Shown here piece by piece: positions 45,859 to 56,006 of a stretch of 64,000 nucleotides of DNA (positions are counted from its first letter, which is position 1; each line of letters opens with the position of its first letter). The notes under the pieces are model-generated. The model was given only the letters and a program-made list of their open reading frames with translations. It was not told where the DNA came from and did no database searches. Source of the stretch: Azospira oryzae (GTDB taxonomy: Bacteria; Pseudomonadota; Gammaproteobacteria; Burkholderiales; Rhodocyclaceae); contig NZ_SHKM01000003.1 in NCBI RefSeq assembly GCF_004217225.1, positions 310,001 to 374,000 on the forward strand, in the 5' to 3' direction. A program made the translations under genes and the position numbers.

Positions 45859-46683
45859 ATGTGCCAGTTGCTCGGCATGAACTGCAATGTCCCCACGGAC
45901 ATCTGCTTTTCCTTCACCGGATTCCAGGCCCGGGGAGGCCTCACCGACGTCCATGCGGACGGCTGGGGCATCGCCTTCTTCGAGGGCAAGGGCACCCGGG
46001 TCTTCCTCGACCCGGAACCCTCGGCCCACTCCCCGGTGGCGGCCCTGGTGCGCCAGTATCCGATCCGCTCGCGCAACGTCATCGCCCACATCCGCAAGGC
46101 CACCCAGGGCGTGGTGGCCCTGGAGAACACCCATCCCTTCATGCGCGAACTGTGGGGCCGTTACTGGATCTTCGCCCACAACGGCAACCTGCTGGACTTC
46201 GCCCCGCCCCTGGACGGCAGCGTCATGCCCGTGGGCAACACGGACAGCGAGCGGGCCTTCTGCTGGCTGCTGACCGCCCTGCGCCGGCGCTTCGGCGACC
46301 AGGCGCCGCCCACCGCCGAACTCTTCGCCGCCCTCACCGAACTGAGCGTGGACCTGGGCAGCCGCGGCGAATGCAATTTCCTGCTCTCCAACGGCGACTG
46401 GCTGTTTGCCCACTGCTCCACCCAGCTCACCTACATCGTGCGCCGGGCCCCCTTCGCCAAGGCCCACCTGACGGACCAGGACGTGACCGTGGACTTCAGC
46501 GAGGTGACCACGCCCAACGACCGGGTGGCGGTGATCGCCACCCAGCCCCTGACCGACGACGAGGTATGGACGCCCCTGCCCCCGGGCAGCCTGTGGTGGT
46601 TCGAAGAGGGGGAAGTGCGGGCCTCGGCCCCCACCGTGCCCGGCCCGGGGGAGAAATGCCGTTACCACTGCGGCGGCGGCTGA
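45859..46683 (+). CDS. class II glutamine amidotransferase (YafJ-like)
   Basis: A 274-residue Ntn-hydrolase of the YafJ group. The chain starts MCQLLG, so Cys2 becomes the N-terminal nucleophile after removal of Met. DGWGIAF, IAHIRKATQG and FAHNGNL complete the glutaminase site. There is no synthase domain, so the acceptor of the ammonia is unknown. The Cys/His-containing tail CRYHCGGG at the very end could bind a metal. It lies downstream of the DegS-like gene and ends at a strong bidirectional hairpin. Confidence 0.92.
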   Translation: MCQLLGMNCNVPTDICFSFTGFQARGGLTDVHADGWGIAFFEGKGTRVFLDPEPSAHSPVAALVRQYPIRSRNVIAHIRKATQGVVALENTHPFMRELWGRYWIFAHNGNLLDFAPPLDGSVMPVGNTDSERAFCWLLTALRRRFGDQAPPTAELFAALTELSVDLGSRGECNFLLSNGDWLFAHCSTQLTYIVRRAPFAKAHLTDQDVTVDFSEVTTPNDRVAVIATQPLTDDEVWTPLPPGSLWWFEEGEVRASAPTVPGPGEKCRYHCGGG

Positions 46684-46702
46684 CCGGGCGGAGCGCAAAA
46701 GC

Positions 46703-46726
46703 AAAGGGCCCCGCGGGGCCCTTTTT
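46703..46726. terminator. bidirectional terminator between the amidotransferase gene and tatC
   Basis: AAAGGGCCCC/GGGGCCCTTT, a 10-base stem with a 2-base centre, is followed by T residues. It separates the convergent amidotransferase and tatC genes. Confidence 0.85.
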
Positions 46727-46752
46727 CATTGCTGCCGGCACTAACTGCCGGC

Positions 46753-47628
46753 TCAGTCCTGCTTCCGTTCCGGCGCCTGGCTGTGGCCCAGGGCCTGGTC
46801 CATTTCGCCGGCGCTCATGGGCTGCCAGTCGGCAGCAGGAGCGGCCGCGGGGGCCGGATCGCTGGGCGCCGGCGCCGCCACCTCGGGCTGGGGCCGGCGG
46901 CCGATGAAGCTGGCCAGGATGATGCCCAGTTCGTAGAGCAGCCACAGGGGCACCGCCAGCATGATCTGGGAAAGCACGTCGGGCGGGGTGAACACGGCGC
47001 CGATGATGAAGGCACCGACAATGACGTAGGGCCGCCATTCCTTCAGCTTGGCGATATCCACCAGGCCGATGCGCACCAGGACGATGACGATCACCGGCAC
47101 CTCGAAAGTGACGCCGAAGGCGACGAAGGTGGACAGGACGAAGGACAGGTACTTGTCGATGTCCGTCATCCAGGCCACCCCTTCCGGCGCCACCTTGGCC
47201 ATGAAGCCGAATACCGTGGGGAACACCAGGAAATAGGCGAAGGCCATGCCGCTGAAGAAGAGCAGCACGGAGGCGAAGACCAGGGGCAGCACCAGCCGCT
47301 TCTCGTGGGAATAGAGGCCGGGGGCGACGAAGGCCCAGGCCTGGAACAGCACATAGGGCAGGGCGATGAGGAAGGCCACCATCAGGGTGATCTTCATCGG
47401 CACCAGGAACACGCCCACCACGTCGGTGGCGATCATCTGGCCGCCGGCCGGCAGGGAGGCCAGCAGGGGGTTGGCCAGCAGGGTGTAGAGTTCCCGGGAC
47501 CAGGGGAAGAGGCAGACGAAGACCACCAGCACGGCCAGCAGGGCCCGGATCAGGCGGTCCCGCAGCTCCACCAGGTGGGAGAGGAAGGATTCTTCGGCGG
47601 CGCCGCTCTCTTGGCTGTCGAGACTCAT
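46753..47628 (-). CDS. tatC: Sec-independent protein translocase subunit TatC
   Basis: A 291-residue inner-membrane protein with six membrane helices. The cytoplasmic N-terminus has SFLSHLVELRDRLIRALLA with the conserved HLxELRxR signal-binding motif. YVLFQAWAFVAPGLY, the FAYFLVFPTVFGF helix and the MLAVPLWLLYELGI helix are all normal. With TatB it receives folded precursor proteins with twin-arginine signals. The C-terminal 45 residues form a Pro/Ala-rich cytoplasmic tail longer than in E. coli. Last gene of hinT-tatA-tatB-tatC. Confidence 0.96.
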   Translation of the reverse strand: MSLDSQESGAAEESFLSHLVELRDRLIRALLAVLVVFVCLFPWSRELYTLLANPLLASLPAGGQMIATDVVGVFLVPMKITLMVAFLIALPYVLFQAWAFVAPGLYSHEKRLVLPLVFASVLLFFSGMAFAYFLVFPTVFGFMAKVAPEGVAWMTDIDKYLSFVLSTFVAFGVTFEVPVIVIVLVRIGLVDIAKLKEWRPYVIVGAFIIGAVFTPPDVLSQIMLAVPLWLLYELGIILASFIGRRPQPEVAAPAPSDPAPAAAPAADWQPMSAGEMDQALGHSQAPERKQD

Positions 47629-47636
47629 GGGGGCAA

Positions 47637-48020
47637 TCAGGCTTTCGGCGCCTCAGCCGGGGCGGCTGCGGCAGCTTCCGCGGCAGGCGCAGCGGCGGCG
47701 GGCGGTGGTACTTCCGCTGCCGCCACCGTTTCGGCCGGCGGCTGGATGGCGTTGTTGAGGGACTGCTCCGTGCTGGAGAGCCCCTGCTGGATGGAATTTT
47801 CGAAACTGCGGGCCGAATCCTGCACCTGGGTCTGCAGCTTCTTCAGTTCTTCCAGCTGCATTTCCCGGTTGATGTCGGACTTCACGTCATTCACGTAACG
47901 CTGCAGACGCCCAAGCAGATGGCCGGCCGTGCGCGCCACCTTGGGCAGGCGCTCGGGGCCGATGACGATCAGCGCCACCACGGCGATGACGATTAGCTCG
48001 GAAAAACCGATATCAAACAT
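47637..48020 (-). CDS. tatB: Sec-independent protein translocase subunit TatB
   Basis: A 127-residue TatB. MFDIGFSELIVIAVVALIVIGPERLP carries the glutamate in the first helix and the GPERLP hinge that distinguish TatB from TatA. An amphipathic helix and a coiled, charged region follow. The last 40 residues are an Ala/Pro-rich tail. It partners TatC in the twin-arginine receptor. It ends 8 bases before tatC. Confidence 0.95.
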   Translation of the reverse strand: MFDIGFSELIVIAVVALIVIGPERLPKVARTAGHLLGRLQRYVNDVKSDINREMQLEELKKLQTQVQDSARSFENSIQQGLSSTEQSLNNAIQPPAETVAAAEVPPPAAAAPAAEAAAAAPAEAPKA

Positions 48021-48098
48021 AGGTCAGGCAACCAGGAAAAAGGAAACCGGGGCCGGGGAGACAGACGATCTCCGCCAATCCCCGGCCGGAGGGACGGT

Positions 48099-48323
48099 TC
48101 AGGACTTGGTCTTTTCCTTGACCTCGCCCTCGATGGTCTGGCCGCCGGCGACCTGCTGGGGCGGCGTGGTGCCGCCTTCGGCGGTGCCTTCCTTGATGCC
48201 GTCCTTGAAGCCCTTCACCGCGCCGCCCAGGTCCTGGCCGATGTTGCGCAGTTTCTTGGTGCCGAAAACCAGCATGACGATCACCAGAACGATGAGCCAG
48301 TGCCAAATGCTAAAGCTACCCAT
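48099..48323 (-). CDS. tatA: Sec-independent protein translocase subunit TatA
   Basis: A 74-residue TatA. The short helix [17 protein letters not shown] ends in FGTKKL, then the amphipathic helix [20 protein letters not shown] and a polar tail. It forms the variable-size pore of the twin-arginine pathway. It starts one base after the hinT stop and lies 78 bases before tatB. Confidence 0.95.
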   Translation of the reverse strand: MGSFSIWHWLIVLVIVMLVFGTKKLRNIGQDLGGAVKGFKDGIKEGTAEGGTTPPQQVAGGQTIEGEVKEKTKS

Positions 48324-48324
48324 A

Positions 48325-48684
48325 TCAGTCTCCTTGAATTCGTTTCAGCATCGGCCCCACGGGAGCGTCGCCCCCGACGATGTGGGCGTGCAGGTGCGGT
48401 ACTTCCTGCTGGCCGATGCGGCCGGTGTTGATGATGACGCGGAAGCCCTCGGGGCTGCCTTGATCGACCGCAATTTTGTTGGCCACCGCCAGCAGGCGCC
48501 CCAGCACCGGCGCATCGGCCTCGCTGGCATGGGCCAGGGATTCGATGTGGCGCTTGGGAATCACCAGCACATGGACCGGCCGCAAGGGATTGATGTCGTG
48601 GAAGGCGAACACGTGCTCGTCCTCGTACACCTTGCGCGAGGGAATCTCGCCGCGCACGATCTTGCAGAAAATGCAGTTGTCCAT
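48325..48684 (-). CDS. hinT: histidine triad nucleotide-binding protein HinT
   Basis: A 119-residue HIT hydrolase. The family start [13 protein letters not shown] (with two cysteines that can bind zinc) and the triad HLHAHIVGG near the C-terminus are clear. It hydrolyses purine nucleoside phosphoramidates. In betaproteobacteria it commonly sits between hisE and tatA, as here. ATG 39 bases after the hisE stop. Confidence 0.94.
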   Translation of the reverse strand: MDNCIFCKIVRGEIPSRKVYEDEHVFAFHDINPLRPVHVLVIPKRHIESLAHASEADAPVLGRLLAVANKIAVDQGSPEGFRVIINTGRIGQQEVPHLHAHIVGGDAPVGPMLKRIQGD

Positions 48685-48723
48685 ATCAGGTCCGGATGGC
48701 TTGAAAAATCGCGGGGAGCCGCA

Positions 48724-49047
48724 TCATTTCGTGCGGGAAGCCTTTTCGTCAATCCCGGAAATACCCTCACGACGGCGCATTTCCTGGGACACGTCCTCGA
48801 TGGACAGGCCGTAGAAGGCCAGCAGCACCAGGATGTGGTAGATGACGTCGGTGGATTCCCAGACGATGTTGAGGCGCTTGCCTTCCTTGCCGGCCATGAT
48901 CAGCTCGGCGCATTCCTCGCCGATCTTCTTCAGGATGGAGTCCGGGCCCTTGGAAAAGAGCTGGGCGGTGTAGGAAGTCTCCGGGTCCGCGTTGCGGCGG
49001 GAAGCCAGGGTGTCGGAGAGGCGATGCAGGATGTCGTGAGTGCTCAT
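48724..49047 (-). CDS. hisE: phosphoribosyl-ATP pyrophosphatase
   Basis: A 107-residue MazG-like protein doing the second step of histidine synthesis, splitting pyrophosphate from phosphoribosyl-ATP. The metal-binding helices show [16 protein letters not shown] and [14 protein letters not shown] with the expected acidic pairs. It overlaps hisI by 4 bases (ATGA), so the two consecutive enzymes are made together as separate chains rather than as the HisIE fusion of enteric bacteria. Confidence 0.95.
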   Translation of the reverse strand: MSTHDILHRLSDTLASRRNADPETSYTAQLFSKGPDSILKKIGEECAELIMAGKEGKRLNIVWESTDVIYHILVLLAFYGLSIEDVSQEMRRREGISGIDEKASRTK

Positions 49048-49451
49048 TTTGCGTAAATTTCCTTCGGGTCTTTGAGAACCGGGTCGGCCGGAATCCAGCG
49101 ATCGCCTTCCCGCCGGTAGAAGAAACAGCTTTCGCGGCCGGTGTGGCAGGCGATGCCGCCTTCCTGCTCGACGCTGAGCAGGACCACATCGCCGTCGCAG
49201 TCGGCGCGCATTTCCTTGACGTGCTGGAAGTGGCCCGATTCCTCGCCCTTGCGCCAGACCTTGTTGCGGGAGCGGCTCCAGTAGGTGGCGCGGCCGGTAC
49301 GGGCGGTTTCTGCCAGGGTTTCCCGGTTGGCGTAGGCGAACATGATGACGCGGCCGCTGGCGGCGTCCTGGGCGATCACCGGAATGGTGCCGTCGGCGCC
49401 GAACTTGAGGGCGTCCAGCCAGGACAGGGAGGGATCGAGATCGTGGCTCAT
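49044..49451 (-). CDS. hisI: phosphoribosyl-AMP cyclohydrolase
   Basis: A 135-residue enzyme opening the adenine ring of phosphoribosyl-AMP, step three of histidine synthesis. The magnesium site DCDGDVVLL and the zinc cysteines (DCDGD, and the pair in [14 protein letters not shown]) are in place. The [16 protein letters not shown] block is diagnostic. The ATG at 49451 gives the usual [12 protein letters not shown] opening after nine residues. Gap to hisF 7 bases. Confidence 0.95.
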   Translation of the reverse strand: MSHDLDPSLSWLDALKFGADGTIPVIAQDAASGRVIMFAYANRETLAETARTGRATYWSRSRNKVWRKGEESGHFQHVKEMRADCDGDVVLLSVEQEGGIACHTGRESCFFYRREGDRWIPADPVLKDPKEIYAK

Positions 49452-49458
49452 GGCTTGC

Positions 49459-50220
49459 CTAGAGGCGCACCTCGATGCCCCGGTCGCGCATGTATTCCTT
49501 GGCCTGGCGCACCGTGTATTCGCCGAAGTGAAAGATGGAGGCGGCCAGCACCGCATCGGCACCGCCCTGGGTGACGCCATCGGCCAGGTGCTGCAGGTTG
49601 CCGACGCCGCCGGAGGCGATCACGGGAATGGCCACCGCATCGGAGACCGCCCGGGTCAGGGCCAGGTCGAAGCCGTTCTTGGTGCCGTCCCGGTCCATGG
49701 AGGTGAGCAGGATCTCGCCGGCGCCCCGGGCCGCCACATCCTTGGCCCAGGTCACCACGTCGATGCCGGTGTTGTTGCGGCCGCCGTGGGTGAACACGCA
49801 CCACTGGCCCGGCGCCGTCTGCTTGGCGTCGATGGCGACGACGATGCACTGGGAGCCCACCTTGGCCGAGGCGTCGGACACCAGGTCCGGATTCTGCACG
49901 GCGGCAGTGTTCATGGAGACCTTGTCGGCGCCGGCGTTGAGCAGGCGGCGCACGTCCTCCACCTTGCGCACGCCACCGCCCACCGTCAGGGGGATGAACA
50001 CCTGGGAGGCGCAGGCCTCGATGATGTGCAGGATGATGTCGCGCTGATCGGAGCTGGCGGTGATGTCGAGGAAGGTGACTTCGTCGGCGCCCTGCTCGTC
50101 GTAGCGGCGGGCGATTTCCACCGGGTCACCGGCATCCCGCAGTTCGACGAAATTGGTGCCTTTGACGACGCGACCGGCGGTCACGTCCAGGCAGGGGATG
50201 ATGCGTTTGGCCAGCGCCAT
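49459..50220 (-). CDS. hisF: imidazole glycerol phosphate synthase, cyclase subunit
   Basis: A 253-residue TIM barrel that closes the imidazole ring with ammonia from HisH. Catalytic Asp11 (PCLDV) and Asp130-equivalent (VAIDAK) are seen. The two phosphate loops GGGVR and ASGGVG are also present. The start overlaps the hisA stop by one base (TAATG). Confidence 0.97.
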   Translation of the reverse strand: MALAKRIIPCLDVTAGRVVKGTNFVELRDAGDPVEIARRYDEQGADEVTFLDITASSDQRDIILHIIEACASQVFIPLTVGGGVRKVEDVRRLLNAGADKVSMNTAAVQNPDLVSDASAKVGSQCIVVAIDAKQTAPGQWCVFTHGGRNNTGIDVVTWAKDVAARGAGEILLTSMDRDGTKNGFDLALTRAVSDAVAIPVIASGGVGNLQHLADGVTQGGADAVLAASIFHFGEYTVRQAKEYMRDRGIEVRL

Positions 50221-50960
50221 TACTTGCCGGCCTTGTCTGCTGCTTCCTGGGCCGCCTTGAAGTCCAGGGAGCCGTCGTAGATGGCCCGGCCGGCGATGGT
50301 GCCGACCACGCCTTCGCCTTCCACTTCGCACAGCTTGCGGATGTCGTCCAGGTTGGAGAGGCCGCCGGAGGCGATGACGGGAATCTTCAGGGCCTGGGCC
50401 AGCTTCACCGTGGCTTCGATATTGATGCCGGAGAGCATGCCGTCGCGGCCGATGTCGGTGTAGATGATGGATTCGACACCGTAGTCCTCGTACTTCTTGG
50501 CCAGGTCGATGACGTCGTGGCCGGTCAGCTTGGACCAGCCGTCCACCGCCACCTTGCCGTCCTTGGCGTCCAGGCCGACGATGATGTGGCCGGGGAAGGC
50601 AACGCAGGCGTCATGCAGGAAACCAGGATTCTTCACCGCGGCGGTGCCGATGATGACGTAGGTGAGGCCGGCATCGAGGCAGCGCTCGATGGTGTCCAGG
50701 TCGCGAATGCCGCCGCCCAGTTGCACCGGGATCTCGTCGCCCACTTCCTTGAGGATGGCCTTGATGGCCCCCTGGTTCTTCGGCTGGCCGGCAAAGGCGC
50801 CGTTGAGGTCCACCAGGTGCAGGCGGCGGGCGCCCTGGTCCAGCCAGTGGCGGGCCTGCTCGGCGGGGGACTCGGAAAAGACGGTCGCCTCTTCCATCAG
50901 GCCTTGCTTGAGACGGACGCACTGGCCGTCCTTCAGGTCAATCGCGGGAATGATCAGCAT
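50220..50960 (-). CDS. hisA: ProFAR isomerase (HisA)
   Basis: A 246-residue TIM barrel isomerising ProFAR to PRFAR. The base/acid pair is Asp8 (PAIDLKDG) and the second aspartate in YTDIGRDGM. The phosphate loops GGGIRD and ASGGLS match HisA. It lies 48 bases after hisH and overlaps hisF by one base. Confidence 0.97.
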   Translation of the reverse strand: MLIIPAIDLKDGQCVRLKQGLMEEATVFSESPAEQARHWLDQGARRLHLVDLNGAFAGQPKNQGAIKAILKEVGDEIPVQLGGGIRDLDTIERCLDAGLTYVIIGTAAVKNPGFLHDACVAFPGHIIVGLDAKDGKVAVDGWSKLTGHDVIDLAKKYEDYGVESIIYTDIGRDGMLSGINIEATVKLAQALKIPVIASGGLSNLDDIRKLCEVEGEGVVGTIAGRAIYDGSLDFKAAQEAADKAGK

Positions 50961-51008
50961 GATCGCGAATACGTAGAGAGAGTAAGTCGGAGGGGATGCC
51001 GGCGGCCG

Positions 51009-51647
51009 TCAGGGCTGCCAGCGGATGAAATTGCGCAGCAGGGCGAGGCCGTCGCGGGCGCTCTTTTCCGGGTGGGACTGGATCGCAAAAATATTATCCC
51101 GGGCCACCGCACAGGTAAAGGGGATGCCGTAGTCGGCCGTGCCCGCCACCACGGCCGGGTCTTCCGGGGTCACGTAGTAGCTGTGTACAAAGTAGAACCG
51201 GGCACCGTCCTCGATGCCTTCCCACAGGGCATGGGGCCGGGTGTGGCGCACCTGGTTCCAGCCCATGTGGGGCACCTTGAGGCGGCTGCCGTCGGCGGTC
51301 ACCATCTTGTCGGCGGGGAAACGGCGCACCTGGCCGGCGAAAACGCCCAGGCCGGGCACGCCGCCCTCTTCACTGTGCTCGAAGAGCATCTGCAGGCCGA
51401 TGCAGATGCCGAGGAAGGGCTTGTCCTTGGCGGCCTGCAGCACGGCGGGGCGCAGGCCCCGGGCGTCCAGTTCGGCCATGCAGTCGGGCATGGCGCCCTG
51501 GCCGGGGAAGACCACCCGCTCGGCAGCGGCGACCACCGCCGGATCGGCGGTGACCACCACTTCCCTGCCTTCGGCCACGTGCTCCAGGGCCTGCCAGACG
51601 GAGCGCAGGTTGCCCATGCCGTAGTCGATGACGGCGATCTTGCCCAT
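51009..51647 (-). CDS. hisH: imidazole glycerol phosphate synthase, glutaminase subunit
   Basis: A 212-residue class I glutaminase supplying ammonia to HisF. Nucleophile Cys82 in FLGICIGLQ (usually GICLGMQ), and the His-Glu pair in FAIQSHPEKS are present. The oxyanion strand is PGQGAM. Its ATG overlaps the hisB stop by one base (TAATG). Confidence 0.96.
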   Translation of the reverse strand: MGKIAVIDYGMGNLRSVWQALEHVAEGREVVVTADPAVVAAAERVVFPGQGAMPDCMAELDARGLRPAVLQAAKDKPFLGICIGLQMLFEHSEEGGVPGLGVFAGQVRRFPADKMVTADGSRLKVPHMGWNQVRHTRPHALWEGIEDGARFYFVHSYYVTPEDPAVVAGTADYGIPFTCAVARDNIFAIQSHPEKSARDGLALLRNFIRWQP

Positions 51648-52234
51648 TACAGCGCCCCCTTGGTGGAGGGAATGACGCCGGCAGTGCGCGGGTCCGGGCT
51701 CACCGCCATGCGCAGGGCGCGGGCGAAGGCCTTGAACACGGTCTCGCACTGGTGGTGGGCGTTCTCACCGCGCAGGTTGTCCACGTGCAGGGTGATGAAG
51801 GCATGGTTCACCAGGCCCTGGAAGAATTCGTGCACCAGTTCCGTATCCAGGGTGCCGAGCATGGCCCGCTTGAAGTCCACATGGAACTCCAGGCCGGGGC
51901 GGCCGGAAAGGTCCACCACGACGCGGGACAGGGCTTCGTCCAGGGGCACATAGGCGTGGCCGTAGCGGGTCAGGCCCTTCTTGTCGCCCAGGGCCTGGGT
52001 GAGGGCCTGGCCGATGGCGATGCCGATGTCTTCCACCGTGTGGTGACCGTCGATGTGCAGGTCGCCCTTGGCCTCCACCTCCAGATCGATCAGGCCGTGG
52101 CGGGCGATCTGGTCCAGCATGTGGTCGAGGAAGGGAATGCCGGAATTGAGCTTGGCACAGCCGGTGCCGTCCAGATTGAGACGGACCGTGATCTGGGTTT
52201 CGAGGGTATTTCGGGAAACTTCGGCTTGCCGCAT
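51647..52234 (-). CDS. hisB: imidazoleglycerol-phosphate dehydratase
   Basis: A 195-residue monofunctional dehydratase, without the phosphatase domain found in enteric HisB. Manganese ligands are in [30 protein letters not shown] and ENAHHQCE. The ATG at 52234 gives the normal [13 protein letters not shown] start. It now heads the hisBHAFIE run, because hisC upstream is on the other strand. An extended -10 element lies 39 bases upstream. Confidence 0.97.
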   Translation of the reverse strand: MRQAEVSRNTLETQITVRLNLDGTGCAKLNSGIPFLDHMLDQIARHGLIDLEVEAKGDLHIDGHHTVEDIGIAIGQALTQALGDKKGLTRYGHAYVPLDEALSRVVVDLSGRPGLEFHVDFKRAMLGTLDTELVHEFFQGLVNHAFITLHVDNLRGENAHHQCETVFKAFARALRMAVSPDPRTAGVIPSTKGAL

Positions 52235-52272
52235 GGGAGCACCGTTGAATGGGTAAGTCGGAAACAGCGGCC

Positions 52273-52281
52273 ATGATACCA
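52273..52281 (-). promoter_or_regulatory. candidate extended -10 promoter of hisB
   Basis: Read on the minus strand: TGGTATCAT, an extended -10 element (TGn plus TATCAT, 5 of 6 matches). No good -35 is seen. Start would be near 52266, 32 bases before the hisB ATG. Confidence 0.4.
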
Positions 52282-52359
52282 TTTCAGCCCTGCACCAGCC
52301 GTGGCGGTGTGCCCTTTCGCGCCGCCCGCCCCATCCACTTTTCCCTGATCCGTCCGGCC

Positions 52360-53436
52360 ATGAGCAAATTCTGGAGCCCCCTGGTAAATCGCCTCACCCC
52401 CTACGTTCCCGGGGAGCAGCCCAAGCTGCCCAATCTGGTGAAGCTGAACACCAACGAAAACCCCTATCCGCCCTCCCCCAAGGCCGTGGCCGCCATGCAG
52501 GCGGAGATCGGCCATGACGGCGCCAGCCTGCGCCTCTACCCGGACCCCAGCGCCGACCGGCTGAAGGAGGCGGTGGCCGCCTTCTACGGCGAATTCGGCA
52601 TCGGCGCCAGGCAGGTCTTCGTCGGCAACGGCTCCGACGAGGTGCTGGCCCACGTTTTCATGGCCCTGCTGCAACATGACGCCCCCCTGCTCTACCCGGA
52701 CATCAGCTACAGCTTCTACCCGGTCTATGCCGGCCTCTACGGCATTAGCGCCGAAACCGTGGCCCTGGACGGGGATTACGGCATCGACCTTTCCGCCTAC
52801 CGCCGCGCCAACGGCGGCATCATCTTCCCCAATCCCAACGCCCCCACCGGCCGCCTGCTGCCCCTTGGAGAGATCGAGGCCCTGCTGACGGCCAATACGG
52901 AATCGGTGGTGGTGGTGGATGAGGCCTACGTGGACTTCGGCGGCGACACGGCCATCGCCCTGGTGAACCGTTTCCCCAACCTGCTGGTGGTGCACACCCT
53001 GTCCAAGTCCCGCTCCCTGGCGGGCCTGCGGGTGGGCTACGCGGTGGGCCACCCGGACCTGATCGAGGCTCTGGAACGGGTCAAGAACAGCTTCAACTCC
53101 TACCCCCTGGACCGCATCGCCATCGCCGGCGCCGTGGCCGCCCTGGAGGACCGGGCCTGGTTCGACCGCACCCGCAATGCGGTGATCGCCAGCCGGGAAC
53201 AGCTGGTGAGCGACCTCACCCTGCTCGGCTTCCAGGTCCTGCCCTCCGCCGCCAACTTCGTCTTCGCCCGCCACCCGGGCCGGGACGGCGCCGAGCTGGC
53301 CCAGGCCCTGCGCCAGCGCAGCATCATCGTGCGCCACTTCAAGGCCCCGCGCATCGACCAGTTCCTGCGCATCACCATCGGCACCGACGAGCAGTGCGGC
53401 GCCCTGGTGGCAGCCCTCAAGGAAATCCTCGGCTAA
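52360..53436 (+). CDS. hisC: histidinol-phosphate aminotransferase
   Basis: A 358-residue fold type I PLP enzyme transferring the amino group to imidazole acetol phosphate. Typical blocks are [29 protein letters not shown], the DEAYVDFGG aspartate and [16 protein letters not shown] with the PLP lysine. ATG at 52360 gives [20 protein letters not shown], typical for the family. It is transcribed away from hisB and toward the chromate transporter genes, opposite to every other his gene here, and has its own terminator. Confidence 0.96.
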   Translation: MSKFWSPLVNRLTPYVPGEQPKLPNLVKLNTNENPYPPSPKAVAAMQAEIGHDGASLRLYPDPSADRLKEAVAAFYGEFGIGARQVFVGNGSDEVLAHVFMALLQHDAPLLYPDISYSFYPVYAGLYGISAETVALDGDYGIDLSAYRRANGGIIFPNPNAPTGRLLPLGEIEALLTANTESVVVVDEAYVDFGGDTAIALVNRFPNLLVVHTLSKSRSLAGLRVGYAVGHPDLIEALERVKNSFNSYPLDRIAIAGAVAALEDRAWFDRTRNAVIASREQLVSDLTLLGFQVLPSAANFVFARHPGRDGAELAQALRQRSIIVRHFKAPRIDQFLRITIGTDEQCGALVAALKEILG

Positions 53437-53456
53437 ATTGCCGGCGCCCCCAAGAC

Positions 53457-53486
53457 AAAGGCCCGTCCAGCTGGACGGGCCTTTTG
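53457..53486 (+). terminator. rho-independent terminator after hisC
   Basis: The 12-base perfect stem AAAGGCCCGTCC (53457-53468), with its mirror arm at 53473-53484, closes on AGCT and runs into T residues. The A-run also lets it work for the convergent chromate transporter genes. Confidence 0.88.
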
Positions 53487-53588
53487 TTTTCCCCCTGCCC
53501 TACGAGGCAGCAGGGACGCCACTCTCCGCCACGGCATGGCCGGAAGGCGCGCATATATTGCCTCTCCAGCCACCGCTCCCGGACCGCC

Positions 53589-54110
53589 TCACACCCAGCC
53601 CAGCAAGCCCGCCACACCGCCCAGGCCGATCAGCCACAGGGGGTGCCACTTGGTCTTGAGCAGGGCGGCGGCCGTCAAACCGGCCAGCAGCACCCCGCCC
53701 CAGCCGAAGCCGGCCGCCTGGCCGATGAGGAAGGCGGCGGCGAAGACCAGGCCCACCGCCAGGGGAGCCACCCCCAGCTGCACCGACTGCTGCCAGCGGG
53801 CACCGGCGAAGCGGTGCCAGTGCTGCATCAGCAGGTAGATCATGATGCCCGTGGGCAGCACCATGCCCAGGGAGGCGGCCAGGGCGCCGGGCACGCCCGC
53901 CACCTCCCAGCCGATCAGGCTCACCACCAGGCCATTGGGGCCGGGGGCGGCCTGGGCGATGGCGTAGAGATGGGTGAAGGTGGCATCGTCCAGCCAGTGC
54001 TTTTCCAGCACCACCACCCGGTGCATTTCCGGCAGCAGGGCCGAGGCGCCGCCGAAGGCGACGCAGAAGAGCAGGGCGAACTGGAAGAAGAGGTCGGCCA
54101 GCAGGCTCAC
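53589..54110 (-). CDS. chromate transporter family protein, second half (short-chain ChrA)
   Basis: A 173-residue membrane protein of the CHR family, with about five hydrophobic segments. It has FCVAFGGASALLPEMHR and the AIAQAAPGPNG block. It corresponds to one repeat unit of full-length ChrA. Its start overlaps the other half gene by 4 bases (ATGA), so the two should form a heterodimer. Paired short-chain CHR proteins are known to need both partners for chromate resistance. Transport of chromate or sulfate is inferred from family only. Confidence 0.88.
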   Translation of the reverse strand: MSLLADLFFQFALLFCVAFGGASALLPEMHRVVVLEKHWLDDATFTHLYAIAQAAPGPNGLVVSLIGWEVAGVPGALAASLGMVLPTGIMIYLLMQHWHRFAGARWQQSVQLGVAPLAVGLVFAAAFLIGQAAGFGWGGVLLAGLTAAALLKTKWHPLWLIGLGGVAGLLGWV

Positions 54111-54706
54111 GGCGCCCCCTTGCGTTTCAGGTGGGCGTAGGCGACGCCGGCGGCAAGCGCCAGCAAGGCCACCATGACGATGGGCATGGGCCAGCGCAGC
54201 AGGGCCACGGCGACGAACACCGCCAGGGTGAAAGGCAGGAACAGGCGCTTCACCTGCAAGGCCAGGCCCATGCGCAGGGCGGTGCCGAAGAGCAGGCCGC
54301 AGCCCACCGCCGCCACGCCCCGCAACAGGCCCTGGACCTGGGGCAGCTGGCCGTAGCGGTCATAGAGCAGGCCCAGCAGCAGGACGATGAGCAGGGGACC
54401 ACCGAAGAGGCCGGTGACCGCGGCGATGGCGCCGCGGATGCCCTGGTAGCGGGAACCCACGGCGATGGAGAGGTTGGCCACATTGGGCCCGGGCAGGAAC
54501 TGGCACAGGCCCAGGAGGGAATTGAATTCCTCCGCCGTCAGCCAGCGCCGCTCCTCCACCAGCATGCGCCGGGCAAAGGGCAGGACGCCGCCGAAACCGG
54601 AAATGCCGACGGAGGAAAAGCCGAGAAACAGCTGCCTGCACGTGACAGGGGCGGGAGAGTCGCCTCCCCCGCCCCCGGGCTGGTCCTGTGCGCCGGCCTC
54701 AGGCAT
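54107..54706 (-). CDS. chromate transporter family protein, first half (short-chain ChrA)
   Basis: A 199-residue CHR-family protein with a Gly/Pro-rich N-terminal extension, then [22 protein letters not shown] and the [14 protein letters not shown] block, and five or so hydrophobic helices. It is the upstream partner of the next half gene. The start codon overlaps the end of hisD by 8 bases, so it is translationally coupled to a histidine gene, an odd place for a metal oxyanion transporter and a sign of insertion. A later start beyond the Gly/Pro stretch is possible. Confidence 0.87.
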   Translation of the reverse strand: MPEAGAQDQPGGGGGDSPAPVTCRQLFLGFSSVGISGFGGVLPFARRMLVEERRWLTAEEFNSLLGLCQFLPGPNVANLSIAVGSRYQGIRGAIAAVTGLFGGPLLIVLLLGLLYDRYGQLPQVQGLLRGVAAVGCGLLFGTALRMGLALQVKRLFLPFTLAVFVAVALLRWPMPIVMVALLALAAGVAYAHLKRKGAP

Positions 54707-56006
54707 CGAGGCGGTAGCGGGCCGACTGGGCGTGGGCCGGCAGGCCCTCCCCGTCCGCCAGGGTGGCGGCGATGCGGCCCAGGGTCTGGGCCCCGTCCTT
54801 CGACACCCGGATCAGGCTGGTGCGCTTCTGGAAGTCATAGACCCCCAGGGGCGAGGAAAAGCGGGCGCTGCCGGAGGTGGGCAGCACGTGGTTGGGGCCG
54901 GCGCAGTAGTCGCCCAGGGACTCGGAGGTGTAGGGGCCGATGAAGATGGCGCCGGCGTGGTGAATTTTTTCCACCCAGGCATCGGGCTCGGCCAGGGACA
55001 GTTCCAGGTGCTCCGGGGCCACCCGGTTGGCCATGGCCACGGCCTCTTCCAGATCCCGCACCAGGATCAGGGCGCCCCGGTTTTCCAGGGAGGTGCGGAT
55101 CACGTCGCGGCGCGGCATGGTGGGCAGCAGCTTGTCGATGCTGGCCTGCACCTTCTCGATGTAGGCGGCGTCGGGGCAGATCAGGATGGACTGGGCCAGC
55201 TCGTCGTGTTCGGCCTGGGAGAAGAGGTCCATGGCCACCCAGTCCGGGTCCGTGGAGCCGTCGGCCAGCACCAGGATTTCCGAGGGGCCGGCCACCATGT
55301 CGATGCCGACGATGCCGAACACCCGGCGCTTGGCGCAGGCCACATAGGCGTTGCCCGGGCCGACGATCTTGTCCACCTGGGGCACGGTTTCGGTGCCGTA
55401 GGCCAGGGCGGCCACGGCCTGGGCGCCGCCGATGGTGAAGACGCGATCCACACCGGCCAGACAGGCAGCCGCCAGCACCAGGGCGTTGTGTTCGCCGCCG
55501 GGAGTGGGCACCACCATGATCAGTTCCTTGACGCCCGCCACCTTGGCCGGCAGGGCGTTCATCAGCACCGAGGAGGGATAGGCGGCCTTGCCGCCGGGCA
55601 CGTAGAGGCCGACCCGGTCCAGGGGCGTCACCATCTGGCCGAGCATGGTGCCGTCGGCTTCGGTGTAGGTGAAGCCGGCACCCAGCTGGCGCTCGTGGTA
55701 GGTGCGGATGCGCTGGGCAGCCGCTTCCAGGGCGGCCCGGCGCTCGGCGGGAAGGCCGTCCAGGGCGGCCTGCAGCTCGGCCTTGGGCAGCTCCAGGGCG
55801 GCCATGCCGGCAACGGAGAGACGGTCGAAGCGGTTGGTGTATTCCACCACCGCGGCGTCGCCCCGGGCCTTGACGTCGGCCAGGATGCCGACCACGGTCT
55901 TTTCGATGTTCTCGTCCTGGGCGCCCTCGAAGGCCAGCAGTTCATCGAGGCGCTGCTGGAAATCGGCGTCGGCGCTGTTCAGGCGCTTGATGTTCACGCT
56001 GCTCAT
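54699..56006 (-). CDS. hisD: histidinol dehydrogenase
   Basis: A 435-residue zinc enzyme carrying out the last two oxidations to histidine with NAD. Landmarks include [43 protein letters not shown] and [11 protein letters not shown]. The catalytic Glu-His pair is in RVAPEHLEL, and [10 protein letters not shown] lies near the zinc site. The start overlaps the hisG stop by 4 bases and the end overlaps the first chromate half gene by 8 bases. Confidence 0.97.
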   Translation of the reverse strand: MSSVNIKRLNSADADFQQRLDELLAFEGAQDENIEKTVVGILADVKARGDAAVVEYTNRFDRLSVAGMAALELPKAELQAALDGLPAERRAALEAAAQRIRTYHERQLGAGFTYTEADGTMLGQMVTPLDRVGLYVPGGKAAYPSSVLMNALPAKVAGVKELIMVVPTPGGEHNALVLAAACLAGVDRVFTIGGAQAVAALAYGTETVPQVDKIVGPGNAYVACAKRRVFGIVGIDMVAGPSEILVLADGSTDPDWVAMDLFSQAEHDELAQSILICPDAAYIEKVQASIDKLLPTMPRRDVIRTSLENRGALILVRDLEEAVAMANRVAPEHLELSLAEPDAWVEKIHHAGAIFIGPYTSESLGDYCAGPNHVLPTSGSARFSSPLGVYDFQKRTSLIRVSKDGAQTLGRIAATLADGEGLPAHAQSARYRLDA

